DNA from: Betaproteobacteria bacterium
GTDB taxonomy: Bacteria > Pseudomonadota > Gammaproteobacteria > Burkholderiales > Burkholderiaceae
Length of the DNA: 9,999 nt
Direction: 5' to 3'
NCBI GenBank assembly: GCA_013205155.1
Contig: JABMMT010000213.1
Coordinates: forward strand, 1 to 9,999
Part shown: in pieces, positions 1 through 5,030 of the stretch
Numbering within the stretch: position 1 is the stretch's first letter
How the letters are laid out: every line of letters begins with the position of its first letter
Program-made: the position numbers and the translations under genes
The notes under the pieces: model-generated
Database searches by the model: none
The model's input: only the letters and a program-made list of their open reading frames with translations
Told to the model about the DNA's origin: nothing

Positions 1-290
1 ATAATAATGCGGGTCGTCCAGCGCTCACCGAGCGTTGCGATAACCCAAACACGTAAAAATTGCAGCAAAATAAAGAGTGCAAGCCACCAGAAGGAGATGT
101 GTGCATTTCCAACATCAATCCAAAGTAAGAGCAACCAAGCGGTATGCATGATAACGATAAAGACATAATGCTTCGGTGATTTCTCAAGGCCCCCGCGTGC
201 AAGCAGGCGCTTAGTATTTCGCTTTGCCAGAATTAACTCAGCTATACGTTGTATTGTTACCAGGATCAAAATGAAGATAGCGAGTGTCAA
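1..290 (-). CDS. Isoprenylcysteine carboxyl methyltransferase-family membrane O-methyltransferase (partial)
   Basis: The C-terminal part lies outside the window; about 96 N-terminal residues are visible. The frame is open from just inside the end of the PKS gene. It begins with a hydrophobic helix (TLAIFILILVTIQRIAEL), then a basic stretch with the GGLEKSPKHY pattern, a second hydrophobic segment (YVFIVIMHTAWLLLLW), a third, and LRVWVIATLGERWTTRII, which resembles the start of the ICMT/YpbQ catalytic fold. No ATG precedes the first helix. TTG at 290 is the best start, with ATT at 304 as an alternative that overlaps the PKS stop, so translation may be coupled. Family knowledge: B. subtilis BpsB (YpbQ) and Streptomyces SrsB methylate type III PKS products, alkylpyrones and alkylresorcinols. 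The same role here is inferred from position next to the PKS. Confidence 0.8.
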   Translation of the reverse strand, partial: MTLAIFILILVTIQRIAELILAKRNTKRLLARGGLEKSPKHYVFIVIMHTAWLLLLWIDVGNAHISFWWLALFILLQFLRVWVIATLGERWTTRII

Positions 291-300
291 GATAATGTTC

Positions 301-1353
301 TCAATTTTGAACTGTTACTGAAATCGCGGCGGCTGTGAAGCCTGGGCCAAGGGCCGACATGACATAGATGCCGGAATTGGCGTTTTCAAGTAGACGTTTT
401 AAAACAAATAGCACAGTAGGGGCCGACATATTGCCATGATCCCTGAGAACGCTTCGCTCTATATCGAGGGATCCCGGTTTCATCTCGAGTGCCGACTCCA
501 GGGCCTCGAGTACTTTTGTGCCACCCGGATGAAATCCAAAGCGTACGATTTCATCACGGGTAAGATTTAAGCGTTTCAGAAAATCAGCCATGACGGGGGG
601 AATTTGCCTTCGAACAAACGGTGGAATATCACGATCAAAGATAACCTCTAATCCGCTGTCATTGACGTCCCAGCCCATAATTTGTAATGTCGATGGCCAC
701 GTATGCTGTACGCCAGTACCCACACTATTTCGATCGTTTGCACGCGCCGTGGAGAGCACCACAGCGGCAGCACCATCTCCAAAGAGGGCTGAAGCCACTA
801 TGTTGGCTTTTGTTAAGGTATCTTGATGAAACCACAGTGAGCATAGCTCGACTACAACTAGCAAAACAACAGAGCCTGGCCTGGCTCGTGCTAATTGAGC
901 TCCAAGCGCTAAACCACTGATGCCACCAGCACATCCCAAGCCAAACACGGGTACACGCAAAATATCTGGTCGAAAGCCAAGCTCTATTAAGGCTCGGGCT
1001 TCTAAGGTGGGTGTAGCTATACCACTAGAACTGATGGTAACAATGGTATCTACATCAGCTGCACTGATTTTTGCTGCGGCTAGTGCAATTCGAGTAGCCT
1101 CAACAAATAATTGATTTGCAACATTCAGATAGACAGCGTTACGCTCCTTTAATCCCCGTGGCTCGAGATACCAATCAAGCGGCATTGCAATAGCCCTGTT
1201 TTCGATACCAGCATTTTCGAACACAGGTGCTAAGCGATTAAATTCAGAAAAGCGTCCTTGAAATTGATCACGCATCGCGGCAAACGCATCAGCTTGAGAG
1301 AGGCGATGTTTAGGTAAGGCCGTTCCAAGACCAGTAAGAGCAATATTCGTCAG
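301..1353 (-). CDS. Type III polyketide synthase (chalcone/stilbene synthase family, alkylresorcinol/alkylpyrone type)
   Basis: This homodimeric ketosynthase extends an acyl-CoA starter with malonyl-CoA and cyclises the chain to a resorcinol or pyrone. From the proposed start it has 350 residues, the usual family size. The Cys-His-Asn triad is visible: Cys141 in FGLGCAGG, His275 in FGFHPGG and Asn308 in DHGNMSAP. The C-terminal GPGF loop (ALGPGFTAA) is also present. The first ATG (1275) would remove the conserved first strand, because upstream codons in the same frame read LTNIALTGLGTALPKHRLSQ, typical of the family N terminus. The frame closes at the TAG that ends the methyltransferase gene, so CTG at 1353, with GGGA 7 nt ahead, or ATT slightly downstream must initiate. 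It sits between two methyltransferase genes in an apparent operon. Starter and product cannot be read from sequence. Confidence 0.93.
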   Translation of the reverse strand: MTNIALTGLGTALPKHRLSQADAFAAMRDQFQGRFSEFNRLAPVFENAGIENRAIAMPLDWYLEPRGLKERNAVYLNVANQLFVEATRIALAAAKISAADVDTIVTISSSGIATPTLEARALIELGFRPDILRVPVFGLGCAGGISGLALGAQLARARPGSVVLLVVVELCSLWFHQDTLTKANIVASALFGDGAAAVVLSTARANDRNSVGTGVQHTWPSTLQIMGWDVNDSGLEVIFDRDIPPFVRRQIPPVMADFLKRLNLTRDEIVRFGFHPGGTKVLEALESALEMKPGSLDIERSVLRDHGNMSAPTVLFVLKRLLENANSGIYVMSALGPGFTAAAISVTVQN

Positions 1354-1368
1354 CTTATTATCCCAGGG

Positions 1369-2088
1369 CTATTCTCGTTTACGAAACATCACAACATGTT
1401 GCCATGGCAGTGTGCTCACAGTTCGCTCCCATTCCAAGGCAAAAACACCTGCTTCCCGCTTAATTTGGGCCTCACTCATTTTATGTAGGGGCTTGATTGG
1501 TACGCGCGCATCTTCTGCTTTGTATTCCACAAAGACGATGCGACCTTTGGGTTTGAGGGCTTGCATGATGCTCATCATTACTTCATAAGGGTAGGCTAGT
1601 TCATGGTACACGTCCACCATAATGGCCATATCGATTGAGTTCTTGGGCAATTTAATATCGTTGACTGGAGCTAGCTTTACTTCGATCTGCGTAAACCCTG
1701 AACGTTTCACGCCAGTCTGAAGAATATTCACCATTTCAGGCTGTAAATCCAGTGCGATGATTTTTCCGCCTGGCATCACCAGCGGAGCCATGCGACGGGA
1801 TAGGTAGCCGGTCCCAGCGCCAATGTCAGCAACAACCATGCCTGGTTGCAAAGCCAATGCATCTAGCAACAAATCGGTACGTTCTTCGCGCTCCCGCGTA
1901 CCCCGTTCAAGCCATGTAGCACCTTGCCAGCCCATGACCCCTGAAATTTCACGGTCCATATAGCGCTTACCGATGCCATCAACGCTGGCTGGGATTGAGA
2001 CATAGCCTGGCGGGGTAGCCTGCTGTGCCAACGTGAGGTTAGCAACAAGCAATAATGTCAATAAGCCAACAATCCTCATAATCTTCAT
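1369..2088 (-). CDS. Class I SAM-dependent methyltransferase with signal peptide
   Basis: This 239-aa protein has a Rossmann-type methyltransferase core. Motif I is VADIGAGTG at residues 87-95, followed by an acidic residue at the end of strand 2 (IALDLQPE), a motif around VDVYHEL at about 158-164, and GRIVFVEYK near 182-190. The first 22 residues form a classical signal sequence: a short basic start, a hydrophobic core (IVGLLTLLLVANLTLA) and a likely cleavage after ALTLA-type residues before QQAT. That is odd because SAM is cytoplasmic; the segment may instead be an uncleaved membrane anchor. The ATG overlaps the stop of the upstream 53-aa gene (ATGA), and the PKS frame starts about 15 nt after its stop, so all three are probably co-transcribed. 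Methylation of a PKS product or other lipid quinol/phenol is inferred from context only. Confidence 0.88.
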   Translation of the reverse strand: MKIMRIVGLLTLLLVANLTLAQQATPPGYVSIPASVDGIGKRYMDREISGVMGWQGATWLERGTREREERTDLLLDALALQPGMVVADIGAGTGYLSRRMAPLVMPGGKIIALDLQPEMVNILQTGVKRSGFTQIEVKLAPVNDIKLPKNSIDMAIMVDVYHELAYPYEVMMSIMQALKPKGRIVFVEYKAEDARVPIKPLHKMSEAQIKREAGVFALEWERTVSTLPWQHVVMFRKRE

Positions 2089-2246
2089 TTATCTTCTTGC
2101 CAGTCCTGCTCTTTATTTTGCTCTTGCTTCTTTTGGTCTTTTTCTCGTTCCTTTTTAAGGTCACGCAATTGCCACCATGCAAATAGCAAAACCCCTCCAA
2201 AGATCAGCACTACTTCAATCAAAATAACAGGACCAAAATTATCCAT
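2085..2246 (-). CDS. Small single-pass membrane protein heading the PKS operon
   Basis: This 53-aa ORF starts at ATG 2246 and ends in TGA overlapping the ATG of the methyltransferase gene by ATGA, a typical translational-coupling junction and the main support for it being real. It has one hydrophobic helix (PVILIEVVLIFGGVLLFAWW, residues 6-25) followed by a highly charged tail rich in K, E, Q and D (for example RDLKKEREKDQKKQEQNKEQ) that probably forms a cytoplasmic helix. No strong Shine-Dalgarno is visible upstream. I do not recognise the family. The layout suggests a membrane anchor or assembly factor for the following enzymes, which is inference. Confidence 0.72.
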   Translation of the reverse strand: MDNFGPVILIEVVLIFGGVLLFAWWQLRDLKKEREKDQKKQEQNKEQDWQEDK

Positions 2247-2292
2247 CTATTTGACTATGGCGTCGATTTAAACAATGCTGATTGAGTATTGA

Positions 2293-2311
2293 TACATAGA
2301 AAAACTATGTA
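2293..2311 (-). terminator. Hairpin at the end of the four-cysteine protein gene, possible weak terminator
   Basis: TACATAG and CTATGTA form a 7-bp perfect stem around a 5-nt A/T loop, and the stem includes the TAG stop codon of the gene ending at 2305. On the minus strand no U-run follows, so it may protect the 3' end or be a poor terminator rather than a canonical intrinsic one. Confidence 0.3.
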
Positions 2312-2628
2312 GTCATTTTAGGATCTGTAATACAAGCCTTCAATGCTTTTAACTCTATAGCCTTAAGCCATTCAGGCTTTGCTTTTGGATTCTTGGCTAA
2401 TTCATTGACCTGTTGATTTGAGGCATTTTTAGAAATGAAGTCGGCTTGGCAACCGCAATAAGCTGTAAAGTCTTCCTCAGTCAGAGCTTTGCCTTTAATG
2501 CCCTTATGCTCAGTTACCTGTTCGCGAGCACAGTGTTTTTGATAGTCTTTAGAAATTGCCTGAGCAAATGACTGGTTAGCCATAAGCAACAAAAAAACTA
2601 ACGACAGACCAGTACGAAATATTGACAT
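2305..2628 (-). CDS. Exported small protein with four cysteines, unknown function
   Basis: From ATG 2628 the product is 107 aa. A GTG at 2634 is also in frame, but AAGGA (2638-2642) lies 9 nt from the ATG and only 3 nt from the GTG, which favours the ATG. The N terminus is a clear signal peptide (IFRTGLSLVFLLLMANQSFA, cleavage probably before QAIS). The mature part is about 85 residues with four cysteines: KHCARE, the pair YCGCQ, and KACITD, enough for two periplasmic disulfides. It has many lysines and no membrane segment after the signal. Cytochrome c haem motifs (CXXCH) are absent. I do not recognise the family. It follows two smaller ORFs on the same strand and is separated from the PKS operon by 58 nt that include a hairpin at its own stop codon. 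Confidence 0.78.
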   Translation of the reverse strand: MSIFRTGLSLVFLLLMANQSFAQAISKDYQKHCAREQVTEHKGIKGKALTEEDFTAYCGCQADFISKNASNQQVNELAKNPKAKPEWLKAIELKALKACITDPKMTT

Positions 2629-2637
2629 ATTCACTTT

Positions 2638-2642
2638 TCCTT
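2638..2642 (-). promoter_or_regulatory. Shine-Dalgarno deciding the start of the four-cysteine protein
   Basis: On the minus strand AAGGA lies 9 nt before ATG 2628 and 3 nt before the in-frame GTG 2634. The spacing favours the ATG. Confidence 0.6.
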
Positions 2643-2649
2643 TTTAAAT

Positions 2650-2835
2650 CTAATTACTAGATATTCTTCCATCAACATCAAGATCTGACTCATCTACCTC
2701 TAAGTAATCTTCTTCAATGACAGATGCTCCCTCTAACTGTTCAATGTATTCTCGAATAGCGTAAAAGGGAGGTATTTGAGCCTGGTTATCATCTTGATGA
2801 TCCCAAACTTTATAGCGATAGACAGTTAATTTCAT
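2650..2835 (-). CDS. Small acidic-tailed protein of unknown function (61 aa)
   Basis: The 61-aa product begins MKLTVYRYKVWDHQ, looking like a beta-strand-rich N-terminal half. It continues with PPFYAIREYIEQLEGASVIE, a probable helix, and ends with a strongly acidic tail (EEDYLEVDESDLDVDG). There is no signal peptide, no cysteine and no membrane segment. No Shine-Dalgarno is seen; the region just upstream of the ATG is occupied by the dyad CGTTTA-GT-TAAACG (2840-2853). It sits 22 nt after a 33-aa ORF with a strong ribosome binding site and 21 nt before the four-cysteine gene, all on one strand. The amino-acid composition looks like a real protein, but I do not recognise the family. Confidence 0.65.
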   Translation of the reverse strand: MKLTVYRYKVWDHQDDNQAQIPPFYAIREYIEQLEGASVIEEDYLEVDESDLDVDGRISSN

Positions 2836-2839
2836 GTGA

Positions 2840-2853
2840 CGTTTAGTTAAACG
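2840..2853. repeat. Short dyad in the ribosome-binding region of the 61-aa gene
   Basis: CGTTTA-GT-TAAACG has perfect 6-bp arms and a 2-nt spacer. It spans about -5 to -18 relative to the ATG at 2835, so it could be an operator or an RNA stem masking initiation. It is short enough to be chance. Confidence 0.35.
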
Positions 2854-2857
2854 AAAC

Positions 2858-2959
2858 TCATGAGCCCAAAAGATGGTTCAAATGACGCTTGACGTAAGCT
2901 TTGCGAGTATCAATTAAAACTATGATCGAATTATTAAAAAATTGTTTGAATTGGGTCAT
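2858..2959 (-). CDS. Candidate 33-aa small protein or leader peptide with strong Shine-Dalgarno
   Basis: The ORF starts at ATG 2959, 6 nt after AAAGGAG (2966-2972), the best ribosome binding site in the window. The product reads MTQFKQFFNNSIIVLIDTRK, then AYVKRHLNHLLGS. It has a short hydrophobic patch (SIIVLI) followed by a basic amphipathic stretch. It ends 22 nt before the 61-aa gene, which lacks a visible Shine-Dalgarno, so this could be a small protein of its own or a translated leader for what follows. There is no run of one amino acid of the attenuator type. No family is recognised; the support is the ribosome binding site and position. Confidence 0.5.
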   Translation of the reverse strand: MTQFKQFFNNSIIVLIDTRKAYVKRHLNHLLGS

Positions 2960-2965
2960 TTAAGG

Positions 2966-2972
2966 CTCCTTT
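2966..2972 (-). promoter_or_regulatory. Strong Shine-Dalgarno of the 33-aa ORF
   Basis: AAAGGAG on the minus strand with a 6-nt spacer (CCTTAA) to ATG 2959. This is the main evidence that the short ORF is translated. Confidence 0.65.
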
Positions 2973-2985
2973 AAGAAAATGTACT

Positions 2986-3079
2986 AGGGTTAATACCAAA
3001 TAAGTATGCGCTTCATTTGTCTATGGTGCAGAGCCGCAAAAACCCTCTTATTAGTAGTTTTATACGTGAAAACCCTAAT
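2986..3079. promoter_or_regulatory. Cluster of AACCCT/AGGGTT boxes in the divergent intergenic region
   Basis: The 228-bp gap between the divergent genes (2960-3187) contains AGGGTT at 2986-2991 and AACCCT at 3041-3046 and 3071-3076, inside longer similar contexts (GCAAAAACCCTC and GTGAAAACCCTA). The latter two are 30 bp apart, close to three helical turns. A partial palindrome TTTTATACGTGAAAA (3058-3072) overlaps the third. They could be binding sites for a regulator serving both directions. No convincing -35/-10 pair was found. Confidence 0.35.
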
Positions 3080-3103
3080 GGAAGCAAAATAAATCATTCT
3101 CCT

Positions 3104-3118
3104 GGCCTTTATAGGTCC
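3104..3118 (+). other. Small hairpin upstream of the terminator
   Basis: GGCCT-TTAT-AGGtCC can fold into a 5-bp stem with one bulged base, immediately before the terminator stem. Together they give two tandem hairpins at the 3' end of a putative plus-strand transcript. Confidence 0.35.
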
Positions 3119-3120
3119 TT

Positions 3121-3146
3121 AAGTCGCTTTAGGGCGACTTCTTTTT
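3121..3146 (+). terminator. Intrinsic terminator (plus strand) upstream of the Rrf2-like gene
   Basis: AAGTCGC (3121-3127) and GCGACTT (3134-3140) form a perfect 7-bp stem around TTTAGG, followed by CTTTTT. The U-run follows only on the plus strand. No protein gene on that strand precedes it in the window, so it must end a small RNA or act as an attenuator in the leader of the gene starting at 3188. Confidence 0.7.
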
Positions 3147-3187
3147 AAGCTGTTTTTGTTGCACTGCCGACATAAAAGGGAATTGTC

Positions 3188-3748
3188 ATGCTGAAGTACA
3201 TCAATAAGTCACTTGAACAAACGATCAATACCTTGATTGATATCACTGCTTATTCAAGGTTCGGTGTGCCCGTAAGGGCAGTTGATACCGCAAAGCGTCA
3301 GCATCTTTCCTTAAGTCGTATAGAGATCTTGCTCTCAGCACTTAAATCAGCCTACTTAATCAGAGCTGCTAAAGGTCGCAGAGGGGGATACTTTTTAGCT
3401 AAAGATCCAGAATGTATGACAATTGAGGATGTATTTGTGGCAGTCAATCACACTAGATCTAGAAAAATCTCGATGAATGATCTCGCTAATGAATTGATTG
3501 ACTCTTTTGAGAGCTATTTACGAGATTGCTTGTCTACAATTACTGCGGTATCGTCGACACAGAATGTCAAAACTAGGCCGCTTCATATTCAAAACTTACC
3601 AGCATGGGATGCACAGAAATATTTAATAAAAGAAATTCCAGAAAAGAAAAATTGGGACACGCAAAGTGTTTTAATTACCAAGGCAGAGATGCAAAAAGTA
3701 GAAAAACTAGGACCCAATTCAATCTTTGACTTGAGCAACTATTGTTGA
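3188..3748 (+). CDS. Rrf2-like winged-helix transcriptional regulator with atypical C-terminus
   Basis: The 186-aa product has an Rrf2-type DNA-binding domain at about residues 10-87: a helix resembling the aLidia pattern (TLIDITAYSRFG), the recognition region LSLSRIEILLSALKSAYLIR, the wing AAKGRRGGYFLAKDP and ECMTIEDVFVAV, which matches the conserved end of the domain. IscR/NsrR-type regulators carry three clustered cysteines after this domain; here the only cysteines are 76, 114 and the last residue (186), so a canonical Fe-S site is absent. Residues from about 125 to the end form an extension I do not recognise. ATG 3188 follows AAAGGG (3175-3180) by 7 nt. It heads a run of six co-directional genes and is the natural candidate for their regulator, which is inference. 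Its gene is preceded by an intrinsic terminator. Confidence 0.8.
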   Translation: MLKYINKSLEQTINTLIDITAYSRFGVPVRAVDTAKRQHLSLSRIEILLSALKSAYLIRAAKGRRGGYFLAKDPECMTIEDVFVAVNHTRSRKISMNDLANELIDSFESYLRDCLSTITAVSSTQNVKTRPLHIQNLPAWDAQKYLIKEIPEKKNWDTQSVLITKAEMQKVEKLGPNSIFDLSNYC

Positions 3749-3760
3749 AAATTGACAACA
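3743..3760. promoter_or_regulatory. TGTTG-N8-CAACA dyad between regulator and coq7
   Basis: The inverted repeat (equivalently TGT-N12-ACA) starts in the last codon of the Rrf2-like gene and contains a perfect TTGACA (3752-3757). No good -10 hexamer lies at the right distance, so a promoter is not established. It could be an operator. Confidence 0.25.
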
Positions 3761-3793
3761 TGATATTTATTAAAAATGCTAGATGGATTCACG

Positions 3794-4348
3794 ATGAGTA
3801 ATGCTATCGACCTTAGTCAACCTGCGTATGAAGCTTACTTAGAGCGTGAGCTGCGCTCAGACCATGCTGGTGAAACAGGCGCTGTCTATATCTATAAAGG
3901 AATTATTGCGGTTGCAAAATACCGTAAAGATACCGAGCTCATTCATTTTGCCAAGCATCATGGTGATACTGAGACTGAGCATTTACAGTTAATAGAACTC
4001 GTATTAGAGAAAAAATATCGGAGTCATTTGCTTGGACCATGGCGCTTAGCAGGATGGTTGACCGGGGCGCTACCTGCATTATTCGGTAGAAGAGCAGTCT
4101 ATGCAACGATTGCCGCAGTGGAGACGTTTGTAGAGCAGCACTATCAACAACAGATTGTCTATCTTCAAAAAAATGGTGGTCATGATGAATTGCTGAAACT
4201 GTTGATGCGTTGCCAAGCCGATGAAATTGATCATAAAAATGAAGCAAGATTGAAAGCCTCGGCGTCTAATCCCTTGGTTTTAAAGATCTGGTGTTCTTTG
4301 GTGGGTAAAGGATCGGAAGCTGCGGTTGTATTAGCTAGGCGTTTTTAA
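3794..4348 (+). CDS. coq7: Coq7-family di-iron demethoxyubiquinone hydroxylase
   Basis: Coq7 hydroxylates demethoxyubiquinol in ubiquinone synthesis, peripherally on the membrane. All six expected di-iron ligands are visible (numbered from ATG 3794, 184 aa): Glu27 in DHAGE, Glu60 and His63 in ETEH, Glu110 in AAVETFVEQHY, Glu144 and His147 in ADEIDH. A hydrophobic stretch (WRLAGWLTGALPALFG) and the end GSEAAVVLARRF resemble the mitochondrial/alphaproteobacterial Coq7 type rather than the longer form I associate with betaproteobacteria. ATG 3794 has TGGA 6 nt upstream; ATG 3776 is in frame but has no Shine-Dalgarno. The gene lies 45 nt after the regulator and 40 nt before the CPYC oxidoreductase. 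It may be a second, stress-linked copy and not the housekeeping enzyme; that needs the rest of the genome. Confidence 0.9.
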   Translation: MSNAIDLSQPAYEAYLERELRSDHAGETGAVYIYKGIIAVAKYRKDTELIHFAKHHGDTETEHLQLIELVLEKKYRSHLLGPWRLAGWLTGALPALFGRRAVYATIAAVETFVEQHYQQQIVYLQKNGGHDELLKLLMRCQADEIDHKNEARLKASASNPLVLKIWCSLVGKGSEAAVVLARRF

Positions 4349-4388
4349 TAAATATAGATGTGGATGAGAAACTAAAGGAAAAATTACA

Positions 4389-5012
4389 ATGATGCAGATT
4401 CAAATATGGGCCGACTTTGAATGCCCTTACTGCTATTTTCAAACTATAGTTCTTAGTCAATTGAAAGCAAGGTATCAAGATAAGGTTGAAATTATCTGGA
4501 GGGCATTTGAACTCAGTCCTGTCGAGGGCAATGTTTCATTATCACAATCCTATATCAATAGCTTCGAGGCCGCTAAGTCTGAATCTATTGTTGCAGAAGA
4601 GAGCCTTAATCTTTTAACGCCAAAATTTTTAACCTATACATGGCTTGCACAAGAGAGCGTTTATTTCGCTAATTCTCAGGAGCTTTCATTAAAGCTTGCT
4701 AGAGCACTATTTGATGCATTTTTTCTACAAGGCCTTGATATTAGTAATGAAGAAGTAGTTATGCAGCTAGCTGTACAGAGTGGTATTGATGAGCAAGCTT
4801 TAAGAGAGGCGCTTGATGGTGACGTACTGACAAAACATGTCATGGCTGATGAGCAAGAATTTAAGACTTACGGTCTCCAAGGCTTACCGGCAATGCTGAT
4901 CGGCGAGAAAGATTTTTCCCCAAAGAGTTTTATGCCAATCACTGGATATAAAACCTTGGATGAGTTAATTAAGCTTCTCCCAAACGAGCAACGCGTTCTA
5001 AACAGTAAATGA
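4389..5012 (+). CDS. DsbA-family oxidoreductase, FrnE-like
   Basis: The 207-aa protein has a thioredoxin fold with a helical insertion. It begins with strand IQIWADFECPYCYF, whose CPYC active site is at Cys12-Cys15, and it has the cis-proline loop GLQGLPAM with Pro167. The inserted all-helical part (about 50-150) includes ALFDAFFLQGLDISNEEVV, characteristic of the FrnE / 2-hydroxychromene-2-carboxylate isomerase-like branch. There is no signal peptide, so it acts in the cytoplasm, unlike classical DsbA. AAAGGAA (4374-4380) precedes the first ATG; ATG at 4392 is an equally possible start. FrnE of Deinococcus is a cytoplasmic disulfide isomerase linked to oxidative stress (family knowledge). 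Placement among Coq7 and cryptochrome genes is consistent with a redox role; the substrate is unknown. Confidence 0.9.
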   Translation: MMQIQIWADFECPYCYFQTIVLSQLKARYQDKVEIIWRAFELSPVEGNVSLSQSYINSFEAAKSESIVAEESLNLLTPKFLTYTWLAQESVYFANSQELSLKLARALFDAFFLQGLDISNEEVVMQLAVQSGIDEQALREALDGDVLTKHVMADEQEFKTYGLQGLPAMLIGEKDFSPKSFMPITGYKTLDELIKLLPNEQRVLNSK

Positions 5013-5030
5013 AAACCTTAACTTCTTAAT

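Noticed and set aside
590..1114. Several 60-80 aa plus-strand ORFs opposite the PKS gene
   Set aside because: They are antisense shadows of the well-supported PKS frame, with no ribosome binding site or recognisable domain.
3023..3151. 42-codon plus-strand ORF (ATG at 3024) running through the two hairpins
   Set aside because: No Shine-Dalgarno, composition unlike the neighbours, and it reads through the terminator stem and U-run; a non-coding explanation fits better.
3752..3780. Sigma-70 promoter for coq7 based on a perfect TTGACA
   Set aside because: The hexamer 17 nt downstream (AATGCT) is a poor -10, and the transcript would leave almost no leader before ATG 3794.
3939..4247. 102-aa minus-strand ORF opposite coq7
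   Set aside because: The opposite strand encodes Coq7 with all six iron ligands; the antisense product has no family features.
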